64,000 bases of DNA from CAVPDG01 sp963702535 (GTDB lineage Bacteria > Chloroflexota > Anaerolineae > Anaerolineales > UBA4823). The notes under the pieces are model-generated. The model ran no database searches. It saw only the letters and a list, made by a program, of their open reading frames with translations, and was not told the DNA's origin. How positions within the stretch are numbered: position 1 is the first letter of the stretch; each line of letters begins with the position of its first letter. The stretch is taken from positions 124,001 through 188,000 of the forward strand of contig CAVPDG010000022.1 of NCBI GenBank assembly GCA_963702535.1, in the 5' to 3' direction. A program made the position numbers and the translations under genes. Shown in pieces: positions 36,685 through 45,210 of the stretch.

Positions 36685-37729
36685 GATCTGCCCCCGATCT
36701 CTTGTAGGCGGTAAAGCTCGTTGAATACACCCACGGGGGTGATGTCTACCAGGCAGGCACGTGCGCAGCGCCCACAGCCCACGCAGCCGAGGAACTGGTG
36801 CGCTTCCAGGATGTACTTGCCCTTGCGCAAGAAGCGGTGCCGCTGGCGCAGCCCTCTGCTCTTGCGGAAGTTATGCCCACCAGCCACGGTGGCAAACTCG
36901 TCCAGCTGGCAGCGAGTTCCCACAGGCGCGTGCGCTGCCCACGCTTCAGGTCCAGCTCCACTTCATCGCGCACGTCGAAGCAGAAGCAGGTGGGGCAGAC
37001 ATTGGTGCAAGCTGCGCAGCTCAGGCAGCGCTGTCCCAGCTCCTCCCAGAGCGGGCTCTTCATGCTCATATCCAGCAATGAAGGCAGCTCGCTCACGTCG
37101 AAATTCAGGCGGTAGGGGAACTTGGGCCACTTCTCGCCGATCACCTTGTTCAGGCGCTGCATATCGTCGGGCGAGGCGGCGCTGGCGATGGTGTACTTCT
37201 CCAGCAGCTCAGCGCCGGCGGGGGTGCCGATATCCACGGCATAGGCATCCCCCAGGTCGGTCAGGTGCAGGTCATAGCCCTCGTCTGCGCTGAGCGTGCC
37301 CATGCTTTTGCAGAAGGAGTGCTCATCGCAGGGCGCCAGGCATTCCACGCTCACGATCAGCGTCACCTTGCGCCGGTCGATATAGCTGGGATCCGCATGC
37401 CCGCTGGAGAAAACGTGATCGATCAATTGGATGGCGTGCACATCACAGGTGTGCACGCCGAAGATCACGGTCGGCTGCGGACTGGGCGGCGGCGTGACCG
37501 TGGCTCCGTTGGATCGATCGAAGCTGAAGAGCACCTCTGCCGGAGGCAGGAGGTACTTTTTGGGCGGCAGGATTGTGGTGGAATACTCCAGCCTCAATTC
37601 TGCCGGGTCGCCGACCTCGTCGAAGGCAAAGCCGCTATCATAAGCGACCGGACCGACGACGCGGTAATCGGGCATCAGGCGACCTACAAATTGGACGAAC
37701 TCTTTCTTTTGCAGGATGGTAAGGCTCAC
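36681..37729 (-). CDS. Hydrogenase beta iron-sulfur subunit, frame interrupted
   Basis: This sulfhydrogenase-beta/AsrA-like protein has IFGVHTCDVHAIQLIDHVF and VSVECLAPCDEHSFC, with [4Fe-4S] motifs CLSCAACTNVCPTCFC and CVGCGRCARAC. The frame breaks near 36912 in a GGG run, where TRLW should continue as TRCQLDEFATVAGGHNF. GTG 37729 has GGAG seven bases upstream, so the protein begins MSLTILQKKEF; an ATG at 37759 is also open. It is first in the hydrogenase operon and passes electrons between the gamma subunit and external ferredoxin or Hdr. Confidence 0.85.
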
Positions 37730-37870
37730 ATTCAACTCCTCGTTGCGGAAGGATGACACAGTCTGAACCCCGTTTCCTCTTTTGGCGAAGTGATCAACCT
37801 GTCAACTTCCACTCTCTATACAATGCGCCGGCAGTCTCTCCTATCCTTCTCCGGCAGAGAACACAGAATA

Positions 37871-37894
37871 CATGGTAGAGAAATTTCCACCATG
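37871..37894. promoter_or_regulatory. Inverted repeat upstream of the hydrogenase operon
   Basis: CATGGT and ACCATG arms flank a GAAATTTC-like centre, about 140 bases before the hydrogenase beta start. It lies in the 213-base gap that should hold the operon promoter. I could not identify a convincing -35/-10 pair there. It may be a regulator site. Confidence 0.4.
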
Positions 37895-37942
37895 TGTACA
37901 CTTATGAATCTACCCAAAAAGACGGCAAACCAAGTGACATAT

Positions 37943-38673
37943 TCAACCCATACCCGTGATAATTATCACAACTTGCCTTCCACCCGTGACATCACAAGGG
38001 GCAGGCGTTTCCACCAGGACGTAGCCGCTGCCGGGCACATTGACGATACTGGGAGGGGTTCGCCGGATCGGATTCGATCTTGGTGCGCAGGCGGTGCACA
38101 AGCTGGCGCAGCATATCCCGGTCTCCCCGGCGGGAGCCCCACACATGCTCCAGGATCGCCTCGAAGCTCTGCACCTCCCCAGGGTTGCTGCGCAGCAGCT
38201 CAAACAATCTCCCTTCTAACGGTGTGAGGCGGATGGTTTTGCCATGCTCCAGGGAATACGCCCTGAGAGCCGGCTGCCGGACCGCCCGGTCCCACCCGGT
38301 GGGAATTGCCTGCCGGGAAGGCGCGGCGCAGCACGGCGTTGGCGCGCGCCACCAGCTGGCGCGGGCTGAAGGGCTTGCCCAGGTAAGCGTCAGCCCCCAG
38401 CTCGAGACCCTGCACCACGTCGGCGTCATCGCAGCGCACGCTGAGGAAGATGATGGGGGTATCGCACTCTCTGCGGATGCGCTGGCATACGGCAAAGCCA
38501 TCCAGCCGGGGCAGGTTCACGTCCAGGATGAGCAGGTCCGGTCGCACTTCCGCCCAGCGCTCCAGGGCTGAGATGCCATCATACGCCTGGAACACCTCGA
38601 AGCCTGCGCGCTGCAGGGCGTAGGCGACCACGTCCGCCATCACCCGATCGCCATCAATCACCAGTACTTTCAT
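37943..38673 (-). CDS. OmpR-family response regulator (copy 1), frame interrupted twice
   Basis: The receiver (KVLVIDGDRVMADVVAYALQR, phosphoacceptor in LLILDVNLPRLDG, KPFSPRQLVARA) is followed by a winged-helix domain (RLTPLEGRLFELLRSNPGE, RQLVHRLRTKIE, NVPGSGYVL). Frames change near 38300 and near 38050. The protein is paralogous to the regulator at 38791. One acidic-pocket residue is Gly here (IDGDR instead of VDDDR), which could affect Mg binding and phosphorylation. It is the closest regulator gene to the hydrogenase operon. Confidence 0.75.
37956..37969. promoter_or_regulatory. CRP/FNR-like palindrome GTGATAATTATCAC
   Basis: This perfect 14-base palindrome reads CGTGA-N6-TCACA with its flanks, close to the CRP/FNR-superfamily half-sites. 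It lies at the extreme 3' end of the regulator gene, about 230 bases before the hydrogenase start. It could be an activator site for that operon or simply coding sequence. Confidence 0.4.
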
Positions 38674-38698
38674 GACATTCTGAATGTACCGGAAATGA

Positions 38699-38736
38699 AT
38701 GACAAAGTCTGTGATTAATTCATGACAAGGCTGTGA
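38699..38736. promoter_or_regulatory. Tandem direct repeat upstream of response regulator copy 1
   Basis: ATGACAAAGTCTGTGA (38699) and ATGACAAGGCTGTGA (38722) are near-identical repeats whose starts are 23 bases apart, just upstream of the regulator start at 38673. Tandem direct repeats near promoters are the usual binding pattern of OmpR-family regulators, so autoregulation by this or the paralogous regulator is plausible. Confidence 0.45.
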
Positions 38737-38748
38737 CAAAAATTCCCC

Positions 38749-38783
38749 AAGAGGGGGGTCAGGTGCAGACTGTACCCCCTCTT
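38749..38783 (-). terminator. Terminator-like hairpin after response regulator copy 2
   Basis: On the minus strand, AAGAGGGGGT pairs with ACCCCCCTCTT around a loop of about 14 bases. AATTTTTG follows five bases later. It lies eight bases after the regulator stop and separates the two regulator genes into different transcripts or attenuates read-through. Confidence 0.55.
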
Positions 38784-38790
38784 TCGGAGA

Positions 38791-39474
38791 TTACTCCGGG
38801 CTATCCAGCGCCAAGCCGTATCCCAACCCGGGCACGGTGTTGATGAAGACCGGCTTGGCGGGATCGGGCTCGATCTTGCCCCGCAGGCGCCGCACGAGCT
38901 GGCGCAGCATATCCCGATCCCCGCCGCCGGGTCCCCAGACGTAGTCGATGATCGTATCGAAGGTGAGCACCTGCCCGGCGTTTGCCATCAGGTAGCCCAG
39001 CAAGCGCCCCTCCAGCGGGGTGAGCGGCACCGCCTCGCCCTGCGCCACGCGCGCCTCGCGCCGGTTGGAATCCAGGTACAGGTTGCTCACCTGCTTGGGC
39101 GCCGGAGCCGAGGGCAGCCGCGCCCGGCGCAACACGGCGTGGGCGCGCGCCACCAATTGGCGCGGGCTGAACGGCTTGGTGATGTAATCGTCGGCGCCGA
39201 TCTCCAGCCCGTGCACCACATCCTCGTCCTCGCCGCGCACGGTGAGCAGGATGATGGGCACGTCCGATTCGCGGCGGATGCGCTGGCAGACGGTGAATCC
39301 GTCCATCTTGGGCAGGTTCACATCCAGGATGATCAGCTCCGGGTTCTCTTCCATCCAGCGCTGCAGGGCGATCACCCCGTCATACGCCTGGATGACCTCG
39401 AAGCCCTCCCGGCGCAGGGCAAAAGCCACCACATCCGCCAGGACGCGATCGTCGTCTACGATGAGCGCTTTCAT
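38791..39474 (-). CDS. OmpR-family response regulator (copy 2)
   Basis: The intact 227-residue regulator has acidic pocket VDDDR, phosphoacceptor LIILDVNLPKMDG, the switch Lys in TKPFSPRQLV and a winged-helix domain (VPLTPLEGRLLGYLM, DMLRQLVRRLRGKIE, NTVPGLGYGLAL). Its start overlaps the kinase stop by ATGA, so the kinase at 39471 is its cognate partner. Together with copy 1 it lies upstream of the hydrogenase operon. Confidence 0.9.
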   Translation of the reverse strand: MKALIVDDDRVLADVVAFALRREGFEVIQAYDGVIALQRWMEENPELIILDVNLPKMDGFTVCQRIRRESDVPIILLTVRGEDEDVVHGLEIGADDYITKPFSPRQLVARAHAVLRRARLPSAPAPKQVSNLYLDSNRREARVAQGEAVPLTPLEGRLLGYLMANAGQVLTFDTIIDYVWGPGGGDRDMLRQLVRRLRGKIEPDPAKPVFINTVPGLGYGLALDSPE

Positions 39475-41590
39475 GCCTCTCTCGCCAGCGGCAGGGTGAA
39501 CCAGAAGATCGAGCCGCCTCCCGGGCGGTCTTCTACCTCGGCTTGCCCGCCCTGCGCTTCTACAATGGCTTTGACAACCGACAAGCCCAGCCCGGCGCCA
39601 ACTTTTGCCGGACCTTCCGCCGCCGAGGGGTACTCGAAGCGCCGGAAGACCGCCTCCCGCTTGCCGCCGGAGATGCCCGGTCCGCGGTCGGCGACCGCCA
39701 CGCGCACCCGGTCGCCGGTGAGCGTTACCGCCAGCTCGATCTCCTCGTCGGCGGGACCGTACTTGCTGGCGTTCGACAATAAGTTTACCAGCACTTGCGC
39801 CGTCCGGCGCGGGTCTGCCAGCACATCCGGCAATTCCGAGGGCGCCTCTTCCACCAGGCGCTGGTTGTACTTCTCCAGCAGCGGGCGCATGGTAGCCACC
39901 GCCTCAGCGATGATCTTTTTCAGGTCGCTCGGTCGCGGCGAGACGCGGAAATGCCCGGCTTCGATGCTGGCGCTCTCCAGCAGGTTATCCACCAGGGTCT
40001 GCAAGCCCAGCACGCCGAGATGCAGGGTACGCAGCAGCTCACCCATCTCCGCCGGGGTCAGATCCGGCGCCTGATCCATCAGCAGCTCGGCAGAAGCCGC
40101 CAGCGCCGAGAGCGGCGTACGGAACTCGTGCGCCACGTTGGCGATGAAGTAGCCCAACAGGCGGTGGACGGTCTCTTCCTGGCTGACATCGCGGAAGACG
40201 ATGGCAGCCTCGCCCGCCGCCTGGCGATCCTTGCTCAGCCAGGCGCGCGTCACCGAGAGGGTGGCTTCCCCGCCGCCCGCCAGGCGCACAACGAGGTTGT
40301 TCTTCTGCCCGGGCGCCGGCAGCAGGTCGCAAAACACCAGCCCTTCCCCGGCTACCGGAAAGACCTGGTCGCACGGGCGACCCAGCACCTCATCCCGGCT
40401 CCAGCCGGTGATGCGCTCCGCCCCGTGGCTGAAAAAGGCGATCTTACCGGACTCGTCCAGGGTCATGATGCCCTCGACAATGGATTCGAGCAGGCGCTCG
40501 GACCAGTCTTTCTCGGCTTGCAGGTCGCCCAGGGTCTGCTGCAGGTCGCGGCGGGCGCTCTCCAGCGCCTGGCTGACCTGCGCCACCTCGATGATCTGGG
40601 TATCCACCTGCACCGGGGAGCTCAGGTCGCCCTGGCTGAGGCGGCTGGCTGCCTGCGCCAGCTCCTCCAGCGGGCGGCTGAGGCGGCGCGCCAGCAGGGC
40701 GCCCAGTGCCGAGCCCACCAGCACGATCACCGCCAGGCTGCCGGCCGAGATCCACAGCATGCGCCGCTGCGTGGCGGCGATGCCGGTCACCGGCAGAGCC
40801 ACCTCCGCCTCCAGGCTTTGCGAACCCAGCGGCAGGCGGGCGGCGTAAAAGGGCTGGTTCTCCACCTCGTAGGTGCAGCACACCGCCGCCTCGGGCGTGG
40901 ACAGGCTGGACTCGCCCGGCGCCAGCGTGGCGAGGTTCTGCGGGGGCTCGGCATAGCTCGCCGCCACCGCCAGACCGCTGACCAGCAGGGCATGCTCCAG
41001 CCCGGTCTGCCGGCGCGCCTGCAGCACAAACTCCTCGTCGAGCTGCTCGCCCAGCACCACGCTCCCCACACCCTGGATGGGGTAAGAAGCCATCAGCCAG
41101 ACCTGCGGCGGCACCTCGGGCGAGAGGACGTAAAAGGCGCCGCCGGGTTCTGAAGCAGCCCCTGGCACAAGCCCGGCGTGGGCAATTTACCCGTGGAGAC
41201 GAGCGCCTGCCCCTGTGAATCGCACAGCACGATCAGGTCGACGCCCTCGCCGGACTGCAGCGTGCGCAGGTAATCCAGCGTCTGCGCCACGTCGCCCTCC
41301 GCCAGCAAGGCGGGCAAGCTGGGGCGCTGCGCCGCCAGGCGCGCCAGGTTGGAGATTTGTTCTTGTTTGGCGTCATACAGGGCGCGCGCCGCCTGCAAAC
41401 CGCCATCCACCTGCGCCCAGGCTTGCCGGTCGAGCTGCTGGTGGATGAGCCACAGGGTGGGGATGCCGGCAATGGCTGCGGCGAGCACCACCGCCAGCAG
41501 GATGCTCAGGAGAGCGGGATGAGCTGGGTTTGCAGGCTGCGCAATTTGGACGGGAGTTACCCACAAAGTCCTACTCCCCCTCAACGTCAT
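39471..41590 (-). CDS. Membrane sensor histidine kinase, frame interrupted, altered 5' end
   Basis: Domains in order are a TM segment (LLSILLAVVLAAAIAGIPTL), an extracytoplasmic sensor region of about 230 residues, a second TM (SAGSLAVIVLVGSALGALLA), HAMP, PAS (LLESIVEGIMTLDESGKIAF), HisKA (ANVAHEFRTPLSAL) and HATPase (NLLSNASKYGP, GAGLGLSVV). The frame breaks near 41150. The first codons overlap the HEPN gene; ATG 41590 is a guess. A near copy of the 5' coding region lies at 42294-42445, with a different and more natural N-terminus, so the original start was probably displaced. Confidence 0.8.
41383..41540. repeat. Direct repeat copy A (kinase 5' coding region)
   Basis: About 158 bases coding for the first TM segment and VDGGLQAAR of the kinase recur at 42294-42445 in the same orientation. 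The first 128 bases differ at only four positions. Copy A then has eight extra bases, which alters the frame of the upstream codons. Confidence 0.85.
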
Positions 41591-41918
41591 CTGCCAGTAT
41601 CGCCTGGATTTCATGATACAACGCAGGTATATCTTGGATCGCCGTATTCCATACGATCTGCCAAAGAATCGCAAAATACTCATGTACCGCTATATTGCGA
41701 AAGCCGACAATATCTTCCCATTCGATCTCTTTATGCTTGTTCCGGACATCGAGCGGCAGGTGGGAAGCCGCTTCTCCGATAACGATCAATTTCTGCAGCA
41801 CAGCGCTCTGGCGCAGCTCATCCGCAAGGAACTGCTCCTCATCAATATGCTCACAAAACCGACCGATCGCCTCTGCTGCTTCGAGTATGTCTAGAAAGTA
41901 CAGTTTCTCAGGCCGCAT
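41571..41918 (-). CDS. HEPN-domain toxin (HepT-like)
   Basis: The 115-residue helical protein starts RPEKLYFLDILEAAEAIGRF and carries the catalytic RxxxxH motif in FRNIAVHEY, typical of HEPN RNases paired with MNT nucleotidyltransferases. Its ATG at 41918 overlaps the MNT stop by 11 bases. In such pairs the MNT protein neutralises HEPN, often by AMPylation. The pair sits between the two direct repeats. Confidence 0.85.
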   Translation of the reverse strand: MRPEKLYFLDILEAAEAIGRFCEHIDEEQFLADELRQSAVLQKLIVIGEAASHLPLDVRNKHKEIEWEDIVGFRNIAVHEYFAILWQIVWNTAIQDIPALYHEIQAILADDVEGE

Positions 41919-42217
41919 ATACTTCCTGTGCACTGGAAAGCACTGTCTCACGGATGGCAGGTTTCAACCCCTCTTGCGGTACCAGATCCACCGGTCTCTG
42001 GAATATTTCAGAAAGCTCTCTTCTCATCCTCCCGAGCATCATAAACGTAACTCGAGCAGACGAATCAAAAACGATCAGAACATCGATGTCGCTCTCCGGA
42101 CCAAAATCTTCACGCAAGACCGAGCCGAAGAGCGCCAAGCGCTGTACGCCATATCGCTGGCAAAAATCCGTAATTTTTCTCTTGGGAATTCTTAACCTCG
42201 GACATCGCCATACTCAT
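41908..42217 (-). CDS. MNT-type nucleotidyltransferase antitoxin, frame interrupted
   Basis: The core LALFGSVLREDFGPESDIDVLIVF contains the GSx10DxD signature of minimal nucleotidyltransferases. The natural start is in the ATG cluster at 42205-42217. The frame then breaks at the T5 run 42174-42178. Adding one base joins KITDFCQRYGVQRLALFG. It is the probable antitoxin of the overlapping HEPN gene. Confidence 0.8.
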
Positions 42218-42274
42218 CTCTAAAGTGGAAGACAGGCTTTTTGAATTATACAAGGATTTCGCCGGTTTTTTTTG

Positions 42275-42496
42275 TCAATAACCTAACCCGGTCGGGCGCG
42301 CCGCCTGCAGACCGCCATCCACCTGCGCCCAGGCTTGTCGGTCGACCTGCTGGTGGATGAGCCACAGGGTGGGGATGCCGGCGATGGCTGCGGCGAGCAC
42401 CACCGCCAGCAGGATGCTCAGGACGAGCTGGGATTGCAGGCTGTGGAACTTGGGGTGTGTACATCTAGCAACCCGAGACCGGTGGTAATCAGGCAT
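42275..42496 (-). pseudogene. Orphaned kinase 5' end (repeat copy B)
   Basis: An ATG at 42496 starts MPDYHRSRVARCTHPK, continues into the kinase TM segment (LSILLAVVLAAAIAGIPTL) and VDGGLQAAR, then leaves homology and stops as PTGLGY. Copy B spans 42294-42445. A TATAAT box lies eight bases before the ATG (42504-42509). It seems to be the original kinase start, separated from the rest of the gene by the HEPN/MNT pair. The interval 42220-42568 holds nothing else that I can see. Confidence 0.7.
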
Positions 42497-42568
42497 GGAT
42501 TCGATTATATCGGAGCAAATAAGAATTCGTGCGTTGGAAACGCACACTACCCGTCAGGTTATAAAAAC

Positions 42569-43714
42569 TCATCTGGCGGGATTAATCAAATAAAGCTCAA
42601 AGTAATTAGGATTATGATCTGATGCTAACGGAAATGTCTTTGAGATCGTCCTTAATTTCTCTTCCGCTTCTGATGCGTCAAAGCCAACAAATTCGATGAT
42701 TGGAGAACGGGGAATGTACACATGATCTCGATCATTCCATAATGCAACCTTGTCCAGACCCCTTGACGGAACCCACATACTGTACCGTCGAAGATGTATT
42801 TCTCACCCAGCCATTTTTATTATACAAATTCAGAGTATTCGAATCCTTTAGAGTGTAATTCACATCACCTGTGATTACCAAAAATTCATTTTTATACTGA
42901 TTAGCAAGATTAAAGAAGCCATTCGGTTTGAATACGATTATAGATGCAATCCGACCAACGATCCCAATTTGAAGTGCACATTGGGGTTAAATGAACACCG
43001 AAAACAATTTAACTCATTCCCTTTTGGTGTTACAACTTTAGCCTTCAATCCCCTAAAAAGGCTGGCTTCTGCAATTTGCAAATCGCTCCATTTGTATTTG
43101 GAGATATATTTATAGGGAGGGCCAGGATAATGGAGTGACTTCACATCATCAATTTCATAACCGGCTTTAGTGAAAATTGCAATCCTTCCCTTTTGGTCAC
43201 TTCCATCAAACATCATATTTTTAGCAATGAAATAATTGGGATACCCAAATTCGTGAGCAAACCAACTAACAGCGTTTTCATCCGTAAAAAATTTGTTAAT
43301 GATGAGGATATCAGCATCTGCTGCGGCAATGATATCCAGGCATAGCCTGGCTCTCTCAATAGCCTGCGATGTTCCAGCCATGTTATTAACAAATTCAGCA
43401 ATCCCACCGCCATAAAGAATGTTGTATTGCAGGAAGGTAATCCGTTCAATATTATCCGGTAATAACGTTGGCGTCGGCTCAGGGGTATCCGTATATGTGG
43501 GTAATAGCGTTGGTGTACAAGTTGAGGTTAATGTTGGTGTCGGTGATGGCGGATGAGTGGGTGTTGAAATATCTTGCTCAGGAGTGGGACTGAAGGTCTG
43601 GGGGAATGTTGGATCTGCGGTTGGAATTGGAGTTGGGATTGCAACGCATGCGCCCGTAAATACCAGTCCAACCAATGCGACTGTTACTAGGCAAATCAGA
43701 GTGGAAACTCTCAT
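42569..43714 (-). CDS. Lipoprotein with endonuclease/exonuclease/phosphatase-like domain, frame interrupted
   Basis: The ATG at 43714 (GGAGG upstream) gives a signal peptide with lipobox FTGAC and a long Pro/Thr stalk. An EEP-type domain follows: ITFLQYNILYGGG, ADILIINKF, VITGDVNYT and the C-terminal ASDHNPNYFEL, matching the N..GD.N..SDH signature. Frames change near 42960 and near 42770. The gene is clearly AT-richer than its neighbours, suggesting recent acquisition. The metal-binding Glu is not obvious (INKF where E is usual), so activity is uncertain. Confidence 0.7.
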
Positions 43715-43778
43715 CTGAGCCTCCGTTAAACAAACCTTTTTCTGTAATAATTTTCGGTCTTTGAATGTCCTCTGACCA

Positions 43779-43811
43779 AGACACCCGTTTTCTGCGAGAA
43801 AACGGGTGTCT
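43779..43811. terminator. Perfect 15-bp hairpin between acetyltransferase and lipoprotein
   Basis: AGACACCCGTTTTCT pairs perfectly with AGAAAACGGGTGTCT around GCG. It lies 38 bases after the acetyltransferase stop on the minus strand and 65 bases before the lipoprotein start. No T-run follows on either strand, so it may be a factor-dependent terminator, an RNA stabiliser or a protein site. Confidence 0.5.
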
Positions 43812-43848
43812 GATCATAATTTTGAAATATATTCTCGTACTGTCCTCC

Positions 43849-44418
43849 CTAAAAATCCTCCCCCCTTGGGCGCAGGTAGAGCATCAACCGCACCACCACG
43901 TCGCGCGTCTCGCCGTCCGGCAGCATGAAGTAATCCTCGTAGGTGGCGCGCAGGGCGAAGCCCAGGCGCTGGAAGGCTTTGATCACGCGCGTCTGGTCGA
44001 TGACGATCTCGGCGATCAGCGCCTGCAGCTCCTCTTTGCGCGCCAGGTCGATCACCGTGGAGAGCATGCGCGAGCCCAGCCCGCGCTGGCGGAAGTCCCT
44101 GGCTAAGAAGATGCGCACCTCCCCCAGGTGGCGCTTCGGACCCCGCCCGAAATGCAGGGTAGCCTGCCCGACGATCTGCCCGCGCACCAGCGCCAGCAGC
44201 GGCAGCACACGCTCGTAATCCAGGTCATCGCCCCAGCGCTGGATCACTTCCGGATCGCGGACATTATCGCGAAAGTAGAGCAATTCCTCATCGCTCAACG
44301 GGGCAAACAGCTCCCTCAGCCCCGCCTCGTCTTCGGGCAGCATCGGGCGCAAGAGCACTTGCGCGCCGTCCCTCAGGGTCACTACGTTGCGGTAGTTCTT
44401 GATCTGCTCTGGCAGCAT
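43849..44418 (-). CDS. GNAT-family N-acetyltransferase
   Basis: The 189-residue protein has VLLRPMLPEDEAGLRELFAP, GQATLHFGRG and the acetyl-CoA site in DFRQRGLGSRML, all typical of GNAT proteins. The N-terminal DGAQVLLRPM pattern resembles the acetyltransferase domain of AcuA/Pat-type protein acetyltransferases, but the acceptor is unknown. The 122 bases upstream to the next gene hold nothing recognisable. Confidence 0.8.
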   Translation of the reverse strand: MLPEQIKNYRNVVTLRDGAQVLLRPMLPEDEAGLRELFAPLSDEELLYFRDNVRDPEVIQRWGDDLDYERVLPLLALVRGQIVGQATLHFGRGPKRHLGEVRIFLARDFRQRGLGSRMLSTVIDLARKEELQALIAEIVIDQTRVIKAFQRLGFALRATYEDYFMLPDGETRDVVVRLMLYLRPRGEDF

Positions 44419-44540
44419 GCCTCACACTCCTCGGAAGGGTCGCGCGCTGGCGCAGCAAACGATGATCGCAGTGCGGGCGAAACCCCTATCGTGATTATGA
44501 TGGCAGGTTCGCCCCTATCCTAATTATATCCAAACTTGGC

Positions 44541-45166
44541 TTAGGCTGCACCTGGAGTGGGGCGCAATTGGCGCAAGCCGAAGCTATAGCGGGTCCCGCC
44601 GATCTCGCTGACAAAATGGAACGGGCGCGCAGTCCTCGCCCAGGAAGCCCGGGGCGCGCATCAGGATGAGGTTCCCCGGGGCGGCAGCGATCTCAACCGC
44701 ACCGCTGCCGGAGCGGTCGGCGCAGACGAAGAAGCGCCCTTGCCCGGCGATAACGAAGATGCAGATCAGGTTGATGTAGCGCAGCCCGTCGCGGTGGGGC
44801 GTGATGCCGATCGAGCCCTGCTCGTACTTCTGCAGCGAGAGCGAGTTGAAGCGCAGGGGCGAGGCAAACGGGTATTGCGGCAGGCTCGCCAGGCGCTCAT
44901 CCATCCAGGACTGGAAGGCGTCGCGCAGGGCGAGGTAGGCGCTGCCCGGCGGGAAGCTCTCGCAGGAGCCCATCTGCTGGCGCACCAGCCGGTCGCCGCT
45001 GCCCACAGTTTCTTCTTCCGGGGTATAGGTGTAACGCTCCGCCTCGGCGTGCAGCGCTGAGGCGGAAAGCCTCGTCGAGCAAGGGCAGGGAGGCCGCGCC
45101 GACCCTGGCGACCTGCTCGAGCAGAGGGGTAAGATCCCCAAACTGGCGAAAGAACGGCTGGGTCAT
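44541..45166 (-). CDS. 2-oxoglutarate/Fe(II) oxygenase-like protein, frame interrupted twice
   Basis: The conserved core is SLSLQKYEQGSIGITPHRDG, with the metal-binding HxD, then INLICIFVIAGQGRFFV. In a shifted frame FHFVSEIGGTRYSFGLRQL supplies the distal His and the Arg for the 2-oxo acid. Frames change near 45065 and near 44625. The start is uncertain: ATG 45166, or a TTG overlapping the FdhA stop at 45214. The substrate is unknown. It directly follows the formate dehydrogenase genes but need not be related to them. Confidence 0.65.
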
Positions 45167-45210
45167 AGCAAGGCGCAGGGTAAGGGACGCTTCAGCGAGT
45201 GCATTGCCGC

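Noticed and set aside
33762..37729. Classification of the hydrogenase as group 3c (MvhAG)
   Set aside because: The beta-gamma-delta-alpha order with an FNR-like gamma subunit is that of group 3b enzymes, although MvhD and Hdr genes follow downstream.
43779..43811. CRISPR-like repeat or transposon end
   Set aside because: The 15-bp hairpin is single-copy in the window, with no spacer array and no transposase nearby. It is better explained as a terminator or RNA stem.
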